A stretch of 14,014 nucleotides of DNA from Actinomycetes bacterium (GCA_023388385.1 JAEWGK010000141.1:1-14014); one strand, 5' to 3'; counted from the first letter of the stretch, positions 1-8,966 are shown. Notes: generated by a model not told the origin, from the sequence alone. Translations and numbers: made by a program.

Positions 1-1130
1 CCGGACGCGCCGAAGTCAGCGACGCCGGGCGTCCCCCTGCCCGACCACGGCACCAGGCCCGACAGGTCGAGGTAGACCCCGCGGCCGACGGGAATGCTCC
101 GCAGCCGCTCACCGAGGGCCGTACGGGGGCGGTGTGACGGGACCCGGGCGGGGCCGAGGTGGAAGCGGACGAGCTCCTCGTCGACCGCCGAGGTCGGGTC
201 AACGCCGAGCGCCGCCAGCCGGGCCGCCTGCGCCCGGCGGAGGTGGGCCGTGAGGCGGGCGCAGTGGGCGTCGTCGACGACGTGGGCGGCGAGGATGGTC
301 TCCTCGATGAGCCAGCGGCCGTCTCCGAGGGGCAGGCGGTAGGAGAATGTCGCGGGCGCCTCCGGCTCCTCCGCCGCCGCGGCAGCCGACGGCGGCTCCG
401 TGAAATCCATGAGGACGGGCCGGCGATGGCGCTCGGGGATCGCCGTGCCGGGGACGACGTGCCCCACCGCCAGCTGCAGCACCGGCAGCGGGTATGACGT
501 GGGGGAGGCGTCGACGAGCACGTCGGGGGAGTCCCACCCATCGGGGAGGATGCCGGGTTCCGCGGGGCCCGCGGAGCCGTCCCAGTACGCGCCGCCGCAG
601 TCGCCCGCCCCGGACTCGTCGAGCACCACGACACCGGGGCCGACGGTCGCCGACGACAGGCGCCGGGCCCGCCGGGCGCGCAGGCGGTCACGGACCCGCG
701 CCCGGAAACCGCGATCGCAATCCCCGCCGCCGGGCGCGTTCCCACCCCACGCGAACCGCACCGAACTACTGGAAACGCCGCGGCCGCGCAGGGTCCGGAA
801 TCCGCCGAGCCCGCCGAGGACGCCGGTGTCGAGGACCGCGTACTCGTCGAGCCGCCGCTCCCGCCCATCCGCGTCGATGACCAGGGGCCTGAACCGCTCC
901 GCGACCGCCGCGCCAGGGAGCCATCCGGGCAGCTGGCGCGTCCAGACGCCGATGGTCGACGGCATGGAACCAGCGCCGCCGGCCGGGTCGATGGCGAGGA
1001 CCTCCCAGCCCCGCGCGGCGGCGCGATGGGCGGCGGCCCGTCCTGCGGGGCCGAGGCCGAGGACGACGGCCCGGGTTGCGCCATCGCGCACGGTCGGCCG
1101 CACACGTCTGAAGCCGGTTCGGGGGAACAT
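1..1130 (-). CDS. Lycopene cyclase family FAD-dependent protein, C-terminus cut by window edge
   Basis: The minus frame is open from an ATG at 1130 to the window edge, giving 376 codons with no stop. An in-frame TAG lies four codons upstream of the ATG. The N-terminus has the dinucleotide-binding loop GLGPAG (residues 25-30), an acidic residue ending the second strand (D48) and TIGVW (59-63). Further on are LMDF and FSYRLPLGDGRWLIEETIL (from F262, with E276-E277). These are the hallmarks of the CrtY/CrtL lycopene beta-cyclase family (MDF and LEET-like motifs), whose known members cyclise lycopene ends at the membrane. Most of the usual 380-400 residues are present. The substrate is uncertain: no other carotenoid gene is visible, and C. 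glutamicum uses the unrelated CrtYe/CrtYf proteins, so it may act on another polyene. A TANNNT box six bases before the ATG suggests leaderless expression. Confidence 0.8.
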   Translation of the reverse strand, partial: MFPRTGFRRVRPTVRDGATRAVVLGLGPAGRAAAHRAAARGWEVLAIDPAGGAGSMPSTIGVWTRQLPGWLPGAAVAERFRPLVIDADGRERRLDEYAVLDTGVLGGLGGFRTLRGRGVSSSSVRFAWGGNAPGGGDCDRGFRARVRDRLRARRARRLSSATVGPGVVVLDESGAGDCGGAYWDGSAGPAEPGILPDGWDSPDVLVDASPTSYPLPVLQLAVGHVVPGTAIPERHRRPVLMDFTEPPSAAAAAEEPEAPATFSYRLPLGDGRWLIEETILAAHVVDDAHCARLTAHLRRAQAARLAALGVDPTSAVDEELVRFHLGPARVPSHRPRTALGERLRSIPVGRGVYLDLSGLVPWSGRGTPGVADFGAS

Positions 1131-1136
1131 GCCAGC

Positions 1137-1142
1137 AGGCTA
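1137..1142 (-). promoter_or_regulatory. -10 box for the lycopene cyclase family gene (leaderless)
   Basis: Read on the minus strand, TAGCCT fits the actinobacterial -10 pattern TANNNT. It ends six bases before the ATG at 1130, so transcription would start at or next to the A of the start codon. No Shine-Dalgarno sequence is visible there. The -35 region is unremarkable. Confidence 0.5.
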
Positions 1143-1154
1143 ACACCGCCGGCG

Positions 1155-1198
1155 CGGTTCCGGACCCCATGCCGGTTCCCGCCACGGGACCGGAGCCG
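1155..1198. repeat. Nested inverted repeats in the divergent spacer
   Basis: The 95-base spacer between the two divergent starts (1130 and 1226) holds an outer repeat, CGGTTCCGG (1155-1163) with CCGGAGCCG (1190-1198), paired except for one G-U. A second arrangement inside it pairs CCGGT (1172-1176) with ACCGG (1189-1193) and CCC with GGG. The dyad sits between two -10 boxes, so it could be an operator for both genes. In DNA this rich in G+C, chance is a real alternative. Confidence 0.35.
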
Positions 1199-1211
1199 CA
1201 TGGCCTGCTGA

Positions 1212-1217
1212 TAGACT
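1212..1217 (+). promoter_or_regulatory. -10 box for the ABC-F gene (leaderless)
   Basis: TAGACT matches TANNNT and ends eight bases before the GTG at 1226, the spacing expected when transcription begins at or just before the start codon. No ribosome-binding sequence precedes the GTG. This decides the start: a longer reading from an ATG at 1169 would place the -10 box inside the coding region. Confidence 0.55.
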
Positions 1218-1225
1218 GCCCGGCC

Positions 1226-2857
1226 GTGATTGTCACCAAGGATCTCGAGGTACGCGTCGGCGCCCGCACCCTCCTGGACGCTCCGGGCGAGCACCTGCGC
1301 GTGCAGCCGGGCGACCGCATCGGCCTGGTCGGTCGCAACGGCGCGGGCAAGACCACGACGATGCGCATCCTCGCGGGCGAAGGCGAGCCGTACGGCGGCT
1401 CCGTCGTCCGCTCCGGCGATATCGGATACCTGCCGCAGGATTCGCGCGAGGGCAACATCGACCAGTCGGCGCGCGACCGAGTGCTGTCGGCGCGCGGGCT
1501 GGACCAGATGCGGCGGAGCATGGACCGCCAGCAGGAGATCATGGAGACGACCGAGGACGACGCGAAGCGCGACGCGGCCATCCGCAAGTTCTCCCGTCTG
1601 GAGGAGCGCTACCACGACCTCGGCGGCTACGAGGCCGACGCGGAGGCGGCGCGCATCTGCGACGCCCTGGGGCTGCCCGCTCGTGTCCTGGACCAACCGC
1701 TGAAGACCCTGTCCGGCGGCCAGCGCCGCCGGGTGGAGCTGGCGCAGATCCTCTTCGGCGCCACCGCGGGCTCCGGAAAGTCGGGCATGACGCTGCTGCT
1801 CGACGAGCCGACGAACCACCTGGACTCGGACTCCATCACGTGGCTGCGCGGCTTCCTCAAGTCGCACGACGGCGGTCTGGTGGTCATCTCCCACGACGTC
1901 GATCTTCTGGCGGCGGTCTGCAACAAGATCTGGTTCCTCGACGCCGTGCGCGGGGAGGCCGACGTCTACAACATGGGCTGGAGGAAGTACCTGGACGCCC
2001 GCGCGACCGACGAGGCCCGCCGCCGCCGCGAACGCGCCAACGCGGAGAAGAAGGCCTCCGCCCTGAAACAGCAGGCCGAGCGCCTGGGAGCGAAGGCGAC
2101 GAAGGCGAAGGCCGCGAAGCAGATGGCGGCGCGCGCGGAGCGGATGATCGGCGAGCTCGATGAAGTCCGCGTTGCCGACCGCGTCGCCCACATCACGTTC
2201 CCGGAGCCTGCGAAGTGCGGCAAGACGCCCCTCACCGCCCGGGGCCTGACGAAGATGTACGGTTCCCTGGAAGTCTTCGCGGGGGTGGATCTGGCGATCG
2301 ACCGCGGATCGAGGGTCGTCGTCCTCGGCTTCAACGGCGCCGGGAAGACAACTCTGCTCAAATTGCTTGCGGGCGTGGAGCGGTCCGACGGGGAGGGGGG
2401 CGTCGTCACGGGCCATGGCCTGAGGATCGGCTATTTCGCGCAGGAGCACGACACCATCGATCCGGCCAAATCCGTGTGGGACAACACGATCGAGGCGTGC
2501 CCGAACGCCGACGAACAGGATCTGCGCGGACTGCTCGGCGCGTTCATGTTCGGTGGCGACCAGCTCGATCAGCCGGCGGGCACGCTCTCCGGCGGCGAGA
2601 AGACGCGGCTGGCCCTGGCCGCGCTCGTCTCCTCCCGCGCCAACGTGCTGCTGCTCGACGAGCCGACGAACAACCTCGACCCGGTCTCCCGCGAGCAGGT
2701 CCTCGACGCATTGCGCACCTACGAGGGGGCGGTCGTCCTGGTCACCCACGATCCGGGTGCGGTGCGGGCCCTCGATCCAGAGCGCGTCATCGTCCTCCCC
2801 GACGGCACCGAGGATCTGTGGAATGACGAGTACATGGAGCTCGTCGAGCTGACCTGA
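1226..2857 (+). CDS. ABC-F family ATPase (Rv1473 type)
   Basis: This 543-residue protein has two ATP-binding cassettes and no membrane segment, the architecture of ABC-F proteins that act on ribosomes rather than transport. Cassette 1 has Walker A GRNGAGKT (36-43), signature LSGGQ (162-166) and Walker B LLLDEPTNHLD (190-200). Cassette 2 has GFNGAGKT (368-375), LSGGE (454-458) and LLLDEPTNNLD (475-485). The linker between them is rich in Lys, Arg, Ala and Glu and begins after DARATDEARRR, as in the interdomain arm of the family. From memory it resembles M. tuberculosis Rv1473 nearly end to end, and Rv1473 also begins at ITATDLEV, supporting the GTG at 1226. Both catalytic glutamates are intact, so it should hydrolyse ATP. 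Some ABC-F proteins protect ribosomes from antibiotics, but nothing here shows resistance. It is probably monocistronic, since a hairpin follows. Confidence 0.93.
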   Translation: MIVTKDLEVRVGARTLLDAPGEHLRVQPGDRIGLVGRNGAGKTTTMRILAGEGEPYGGSVVRSGDIGYLPQDSREGNIDQSARDRVLSARGLDQMRRSMDRQQEIMETTEDDAKRDAAIRKFSRLEERYHDLGGYEADAEAARICDALGLPARVLDQPLKTLSGGQRRRVELAQILFGATAGSGKSGMTLLLDEPTNHLDSDSITWLRGFLKSHDGGLVVISHDVDLLAAVCNKIWFLDAVRGEADVYNMGWRKYLDARATDEARRRRERANAEKKASALKQQAERLGAKATKAKAAKQMAARAERMIGELDEVRVADRVAHITFPEPAKCGKTPLTARGLTKMYGSLEVFAGVDLAIDRGSRVVVLGFNGAGKTTLLKLLAGVERSDGEGGVVTGHGLRIGYFAQEHDTIDPAKSVWDNTIEACPNADEQDLRGLLGAFMFGGDQLDQPAGTLSGGEKTRLALAALVSSRANVLLLDEPTNNLDPVSREQVLDALRTYEGAVVLVTHDPGAVRALDPERVIVLPDGTEDLWNDEYMELVELT

Positions 2858-2887
2858 ATCGGCCCGGAGCGCCGCACCCCGCCGCGT

Positions 2888-2928
2888 CGTCGCCACAGTC
2901 GTCCCGCGCCCGCGGAACGACGGCGACG
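2888..2928 (+). terminator. Hairpin after the ABC-F gene, possible terminator
   Basis: Starting 31 bases after the stop codon, CGTCGCC (2888-2894), GTCGT (2898-2902) and CCGC (2904-2907) pair with GCGG (2912-2915), ACGAC (2917-2921) and GGCGACG (2922-2928). That gives 16 pairs with one mismatch and a three-base bulge around a GCCC loop. No T-run follows, which is common for terminators in high-GC actinobacteria. Confidence 0.45.
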
Positions 2929-2965
2929 CCTCGCCTGCGCCTCGATAGGGGAGATAAGGATGCCC

Positions 2966-2971
2966 TACACT
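2966..2971 (+). promoter_or_regulatory. Possible -10 box of the methyltransferase gene
   Basis: TACACT matches TANNNT in a locally A+T-richer stretch between the ABC-F hairpin and the methyltransferase. No convincing -35 box is seen. If used, it gives a leader of about 80 bases that contains the stems at 3001-3044. Confidence 0.35.
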
Positions 2972-3000
2972 GATGGAGAGACAGCATCCGTGTTCTATTA

Positions 3001-3044
3001 CCCGTGCGGACGCCCCGGAAACATCCGATGGCCACGGGCGTCCG
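3001..3044 (+). other. Structured leader with two mutually exclusive stems
   Basis: CGGACGCCC (3007-3015) is exactly complementary to GGGCGTCCG (3036-3044), and a short inner stem CGGA/TCCG (3016-3019 with 3024-3027) sits in its loop. CCCGTG (3001-3006) is exactly complementary to CACGGG (3033-3038), which overlaps the 3' arm of the first stem, so only one fold can form at a time. The ribosome-binding site (AAGGA, 3049-3053) starts five bases after the structure. The layout suits translational control. It does not match a riboswitch consensus I know. Confidence 0.4.
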
Positions 3045-3059
3045 GTGGAAGGAAGCCAT

Positions 3060-3695
3060 ATGGGATTCGTCCGGCGATCCATCACCCGCATATTCACCAA
3101 CTACGCGAAGCCCGACGGGCCCGTCGGCACATTCATCACGGCGGGGATGAACCCGGGCCACGCGAAGGTCCGGAGATGGGGGCTCGAGCACCTGACGGGA
3201 CTGCGTCCGCAGCGCATCGTGGAGCTCGGGTGCGGCGGCGGGGCTGCGGTGCGGGATCTGCTCCGCCGGTACCCGGAGGCGACGGTAACCGGCGTCGATC
3301 ACTCGGATGTCGCGGTGGCGATGACGGAGAAGGTTAACCGCGGGGCCATCACGGCCGGGCGCGCCACGGCGGTGCTGGCCGCGGTGACCGACCTGCCTTT
3401 CGACGACGGGACGTTCGACCTGGCCACGGCGTTCGAGACCGTCTACTTCTGGCCCGGTCCGGTGGAGAGCTTCCGCGAGGTCCACCGCGTGCTCGCCCCC
3501 GGCGGCACGTTCCTCGTCGTCAACGAATCCGACGGTGGCCATCCCGCAGAGCCGGTCTTCTCCGGCATCATCGAGGGCATCCGGTTCTGGACGCCGGAGG
3601 AACTCGACGGGTTCCTCCGGGAAGCTGGCTTCGCCAATGTGAGCATCGATCACGACACCGACCGCCACCGGGTGGTGCTGCGGGCCGTGAAGTAG
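3060..3695 (+). CDS. Class I SAM-dependent methyltransferase, small-molecule type
   Basis: This 211-residue protein is a single Rossmann-type methyltransferase domain. Motif I is VELGCGGG (54-61), the SAM-binding loop. The acidic end of strand 2 is VTGVDHSD, motif II/III lies around DLPFDDGTFDLATAFETVYF, and EVHRVLAPGGTFLVVNE is the usual post-motif III segment of the Methyltransf_11 family. The N-terminal MNPGHAKVRRWGL (30-42) resembles a bacterial subgroup with MN..H....WG before motif I. The ATG at 3060 is chosen because GGAAGGAAG ends five bases upstream. The frame is open back to 2973, but that part looks like leader. The substrate cannot be deduced: no biosynthetic partner is adjacent, and the next genes converge on it. 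It may be a recent arrival, since it interrupts the Rv1473-Rv1474c order. Confidence 0.88.
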   Translation: MGFVRRSITRIFTNYAKPDGPVGTFITAGMNPGHAKVRRWGLEHLTGLRPQRIVELGCGGGAAVRDLLRRYPEATVTGVDHSDVAVAMTEKVNRGAITAGRATAVLAAVTDLPFDDGTFDLATAFETVYFWPGPVESFREVHRVLAPGGTFLVVNESDGGHPAEPVFSGIIEGIRFWTPEELDGFLREAGFANVSIDHDTDRHRVVLRAVK

Positions 3696-3707
3696 GCCCT
3701 CGGTCCA

Positions 3708-3735
3708 CCCGGGGCATGCGGGCCCGTGCCCCGGG
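3708..3735. terminator. Bidirectional terminator between convergent genes
   Basis: CCCGGGGCA (3708-3716) and TGCCCCGGG (3727-3735) form a perfect nine-pair stem with a ten-base loop. It lies 12 bases after the methyltransferase stop and 12 bases beyond the amidotransferase stop on the other strand, so it can serve both. There is no T-tract on either side. Confidence 0.6.
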
Positions 3736-3747
3736 CGGGTGCGTGGG

Positions 3748-4536
3748 TCACGGCCTCCTGGCGGCGTGGATGCGGGCGAAGTTGCGCAGCATCCGGCCCG
3801 AGACCGCGACGGGGCGGCGCCGGGCGTCGCCGACGGCGCGCAGCTCCCCGCCCGGGGCGTAGTAGCCCTGCCCGGCGTAGATGCGGAGGCGTTGGAGGAA
3901 CGTGTCGGCATCGAGTTCCGGATGGAACTGCGTGGCGTAGGCGTTGCGGCCCATGCGGAACATCTGCACCGGGCAGAACTCTCCCGTGGCCAGCAGCGTC
4001 GCCTCTTCCGGCAGGACCTCGATGGCCTCCTTGTGGCCGACGATGGTCGGGAACGTGCGGGGCAGCCCCGCCAGCACCGGGTCGGCGGCGCCGGCGTCGG
4101 TGAGGCAGACGTCGACGACCGCGGCCTGCTCGCCGTGGCGGCGGGAGACGCGGCCGCGCCCGGCCGTGCCGAGCAGTCCGACTCCGTAGCAGGCGCCGAA
4201 GAACGGCATGTCGCGCTCGAGGACCTCGGCGAGATGGTCGGCGAACCAGGCCTCGATCTCCTTCTGCACCGCGGACTTTTCCTCGTCGGACGCGTTGAAC
4301 GGGCCCCCGCCGACCATAATGCCGGAGTAGCGATCCAGATCGACGTGCGTCGGCCGTTCGCGATCCAGGCGCAGCTGATGCAGCTTCGCCGGGGCCAGGC
4401 CCGCGACCCGGGCGAAGGAGAGGTGCTCCGCATGCGCCGCGGCGTCCTCGCCCCTCGTCGACAGCAGCAGGAACGGCTTGACGGGCCCCGGGGCAGACGT
4501 TCCGCAGGAGGGGTCGGATCGGGTGGGCAGAGTCAT
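3748..4536 (-). CDS. Class I glutamine amidotransferase, paralogue A (downstream)
   Basis: This 262-residue protein is a stand-alone class I (triad) glutamine amidotransferase domain, which hydrolyses glutamine to release ammonia for a synthase partner or cleaves a related gamma-glutamyl bond. The nucleophile is C116 in FFGACYG, and H205 and E207 lie in QFHPELD. GIMVGGGPFN carries the oxyanion-region glycines of GuaA-like domains (COG0518). The ATG at 4536 is chosen because AGGA sits five bases before it; the frame stays open far upstream, but only as a shadow of the next gene. The start lies seven bases after the stop of paralogue B, and its ribosome-binding site overlaps that stop, so the two should be translated together. 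A single homologue lies next to acnR in C. glutamicum. No synthase domain or partner gene is nearby, so the acceptor is unknown. Confidence 0.88.
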   Translation of the reverse strand: MTLPTRSDPSCGTSAPGPVKPFLLLSTRGEDAAAHAEHLSFARVAGLAPAKLHQLRLDRERPTHVDLDRYSGIMVGGGPFNASDEEKSAVQKEIEAWFADHLAEVLERDMPFFGACYGVGLLGTAGRGRVSRRHGEQAAVVDVCLTDAGAADPVLAGLPRTFPTIVGHKEAIEVLPEEATLLATGEFCPVQMFRMGRNAYATQFHPELDADTFLQRLRIYAGQGYYAPGGELRAVGDARRRPVAVSGRMLRNFARIHAARRP

Positions 4537-4543
4537 GGTCGTC

Positions 4544-5281
4544 CTATTCCCCCCGCCGTCCGGGGTGCGTGAGGCAGTAGTCGATGAAGCGGTGCATGAC
4601 CGTTCCCGCGGCCGTGAGATCCGCATCGCGGACGCGCGCCGCGATCTCCCCGACCTCGTGGGAGCCGAAGTACCCGGCGTCCTCGTAGTGGGCCATGCGG
4701 CGCAGCAGGGCCTCGGCGTCCAGCTCCGGGTGGTACTGCGTGACCCACGTGGAGCGGTTGGCCCGGTAGGCCTGAACCGGGCACGTCGGGCCGCTCGCAA
4801 GCAGCACCGCCCGCCGCGGAAGCTCCGCGACGGATTCCCGGTGGCCGGTCGGCGCGTCGAACGAGGCGGGCAGGCCCCGGAAGACGGGATCGTCGCGGGC
4901 GGCCTCGGTGAGCTCGACACGGGAGACACCGGCACGCTCCGCATGCGCGCGGTCGACGCGGCCGCCGCCGGCGAAGGCCGCGTAGCTGCTGCCGTAGCAG
5001 ATCATGAGCGACGGCACGGAGGACTTCATCACGCCGTACAGCAGGTCGTGGGCGTGCTTCTGGGTCGCCGGGTGGTCCATGTCCGTGACGTTGAAGGGGC
5101 TTCCGCCGACGAAGATGCCGTCGTAGCCCGCGAGGTTCGGCAGGCCGTCCCGCGGGGTGAGGATGCGCCGGTGCTCGAGCCGGGTCGCCGGCAGACCGGT
5201 GGCACGGAGGAAGTCACGGTGTTCCGCGGCCGCGACGTCGTCGCCGTCACGCAGTCCCACCAGAAGAAAACGGCCGTCCAT
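4544..5281 (-). CDS. Class I glutamine amidotransferase, paralogue B (upstream)
   Basis: This 245-residue single-domain class I glutamine amidotransferase has its nucleophile at C95 in LMICYGSS and its dyad H184/E186 in QYHPELD. The GIFVGGSPFNVTD stretch is shared with paralogue A, as is the order of the core motifs, which indicates a duplication. Divergence elsewhere is large (for example CYGSSYAAF against CYGVGLLG), so the duplication is old or the two have different substrates. Both triads are complete, so neither copy looks degenerate. It is the first gene of a two-gene unit. The ATG at 5281 has no Shine-Dalgarno sequence but has a TANNNT box eight bases upstream, which suggests a leaderless message. 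A strong hairpin separates it from acnR. The in vivo acceptor is unknown. Confidence 0.88.
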   Translation of the reverse strand: MDGRFLLVGLRDGDDVAAAEHRDFLRATGLPATRLEHRRILTPRDGLPNLAGYDGIFVGGSPFNVTDMDHPATQKHAHDLLYGVMKSSVPSLMICYGSSYAAFAGGGRVDRAHAERAGVSRVELTEAARDDPVFRGLPASFDAPTGHRESVAELPRRAVLLASGPTCPVQAYRANRSTWVTQYHPELDAEALLRRMAHYEDAGYFGSHEVGEIAARVRDADLTAAGTVMHRFIDYCLTHPGRRGE

Positions 5282-5289
5282 GGGTGAAC

Positions 5290-5295
5290 AGCTTA
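5290..5295 (-). promoter_or_regulatory. -10 box for the amidotransferase pair (leaderless)
   Basis: On the minus strand TAAGCT matches TANNNT and ends eight bases before the ATG at 5281. GGAGG-like bases lie much too far upstream of the ATG to serve as a ribosome-binding site. A leaderless transcript starting near the ATG is the simplest reading. Confidence 0.5.
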
Positions 5296-5337
5296 GTCCG
5301 CGGTCCTCCGGCGCCCGAACGCGACCTACGGCATGCG

Positions 5338-5386
5338 GACGGGCCCCGAGTCCCGCGCGGAGGGTGCGCGGGGCGCGGGGCCCGTC
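5338..5386 (-). terminator. Strong hairpin after acnR
   Basis: GACGGGCCCC (5338-5347) pairs perfectly with GGGGCCCGTC (5377-5386). Inside it CCCGCGC (5352-5358) pairs with GCGCGGG (5366-5372) around a seven-base loop, with a 4 by 4 internal loop between. The hairpin begins ten bases after the acnR stop and should end that transcript before the amidotransferase promoter. There is no T-run. Confidence 0.6.
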
Positions 5387-5395
5387 TCGGGTCCG

Positions 5396-5959
5396 TCAGT
5401 TCCGGCGGACGGTCTGCTCCAGCAGGTCCAGCACGTCGCCGATGCCCTCGGTGGAGCGTCCGGATGCGATGCGGGTGATGACCCCGTCGAGGACGATCTC
5501 CAGCAGCAGCTGCATGGTCTCCGGCGGGACGTCGTCGCGGAGCGTGCCCGCGTCGGCGCTGGCCTGCAGCCGGGCCAGAACCGCCTCGTCGAGGCGGGCC
5601 TGGTGCTCCAGCCAATGGGCCCGGAAATCGCCGTCGGTGCGCAGGCGCCGCACGATCTCCAGCCGGGTGCCCAGCCAGCCGTGGCGGCCGGGGTGCGCGA
5701 TGACGTCGCGCATCACCTCGACCAGGCCGGCTGCCGCGGTGACCTCCGCCATGCGTTCGGCGTCCTCCTCGGCGAGAGCCAGGAACAGCCCCTCCTTGGA
5801 GCCGAAGTGGTGGAAAATCGCGCCGCGGGATTTGCCGGTCGCCTCCTCGAGCCGTGCGACGGTGGCGCCGTCGTAGCCGGATTCCGCGAAGCACCGCCGT
5901 GCGCTGTCGAGAATCTCCCGTCGGCGCTGGACCAGGTCCTGTTCACTTACCTTCGGCAT
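5396..5959 (-). CDS. acnR: AcnR, TetR-family repressor of aconitase
   Basis: This 187-residue TetR-family protein has an N-terminal helix-turn-helix around residues 32-52 (ATVARLEEATGKSRGAIFHH), a recognition region nearly identical, as I recall it, to C. glutamicum AcnR, whose length is also the same within a residue. The rest is the helical effector and dimer domain; the C-terminus keeps the family's LDGVITR and STEGIGDVLDLLEQTVR segments. AcnR is known to repress acn by binding a 16-bp imperfect palindrome, and its effector pocket binds citrate with magnesium. The gene lies 89 bases downstream of acn on the same strand, and the matching operator is present upstream of acn at 8967-8982. GGAG six bases before the ATG supports the start. 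The intervening hairpin suggests partial co-transcription with acn. Confidence 0.95.
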   Translation of the reverse strand: MPKVSEQDLVQRRREILDSARRCFAESGYDGATVARLEEATGKSRGAIFHHFGSKEGLFLALAEEDAERMAEVTAAAGLVEVMRDVIAHPGRHGWLGTRLEIVRRLRTDGDFRAHWLEHQARLDEAVLARLQASADAGTLRDDVPPETMQLLLEIVLDGVITRIASGRSTEGIGDVLDLLEQTVRRN

Positions 5960-5990
5960 ATGCGGCTCCGTAGTCCGGCGGAAACATGAC

Positions 5991-6040
5991 CGCCCCGGCC
6001 CTCCGCGCCCCTGTGGAGGGAGAGCGGGCGGACCGGGGCG
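5991..6040 (-). terminator. Hairpin between acn and acnR, possible partial terminator
   Basis: CGCCCCGG (5991-5998) pairs with CCGGGGCG (6033-6040), and directly inside it CCCTCC (5999-6004) pairs with GGAGGG (6015-6020), leaving an unpaired stretch on one side. It sits nine bases after the acn stop in transcription order. Its position suits a leaky terminator that lowers acnR expression relative to acn. Confidence 0.4.
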
Positions 6041-6048
6041 ACGGGCGT

Positions 6049-8834
<2,786 letters not shown>

Positions 8835-8838
<4 letters not shown>

Positions 8839-8924
8839 AGTCTGCTCCAATGTCGTGGGTTCGGATGAGTCCGCCGACCGGGCCCCCGCACACGAAACGG
8901 GGCCGGTCGAAGTGGCGCGTGCAT
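8835..8924 (-). CDS. Possible upstream ORF overlapping the acn start (29 aa)
   Basis: Within the predicted acn leader an ATG at 8924 opens 29 codons whose TGA overlaps the acn start as GTGA, the classic arrangement for translational coupling. The peptide is rich in Arg, Pro and His (it ends [12 protein letters not shown]). No ribosome-binding site precedes the ATG, and long chance ORFs are common at this G+C content, so coding is uncertain. The leader hairpin at 8875-8909 lies inside it. Confidence 0.25.
8875..8909 (-). other. Hairpin in the acn leader
   Basis: CGACCGG (8875-8881) pairs with CCGGTCG (8903-8909), and CCCC (8883-8886) extends the stem with GGGG (8899-8902), leaving one bulged base and a loop of about a dozen bases. 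It ends 36 bases before the acn GTG, so it leaves the ribosome-binding site free. It could stabilise the message or bind a regulator. Confidence 0.4.
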
Positions 8925-8959
8925 GCGGCGATGCAGATCGCCCACGCGTCCTGCGCTCA

Positions 8960-8965
8960 ACCTTA
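8960..8965 (-). promoter_or_regulatory. acn promoter -10 box
   Basis: On the minus strand TAAGGT matches TANNNT, predicting a transcription start near 8953-8956 and a leader of about 115 bases. The 17-base gap upstream leads to GGGCAA (8983-8988), a poor -35, as expected for a regulated actinobacterial promoter. The AcnR operator fills exactly that spacer. Confidence 0.55.
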
Positions 8966-8966
8966 A

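Noticed and set aside
1169..1225. A 19-residue N-terminal extension of the ABC-F protein from an ATG at 1169.
   Set aside because: It has no ribosome-binding site, covers the putative -10 box and dyad, and is absent from the homologous Rv1473 N-terminus.
766..1587. A 273-codon minus-strand ORF over the cyclase and ABC-F starts.
   Set aside because: It crosses two well-supported genes in other frames and the product is Arg/Pro/Ser-rich with no recognisable domain.
2960..3337. A 125-codon ORF from an ATG at 2960 with GGGGAG upstream, and an in-frame methyltransferase extension from 2973.
   Set aside because: The first runs out of frame through conserved methyltransferase motifs. The second adds 29 residues of non-homologous leader, whereas the ATG at 3060 has a better ribosome-binding site.
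4537..4944. An N-terminal extension of amidotransferase A across amidotransferase B.
   Set aside because: It lies in another frame inside a well-supported gene; the ATG at 4536 with AGGA explains the start.
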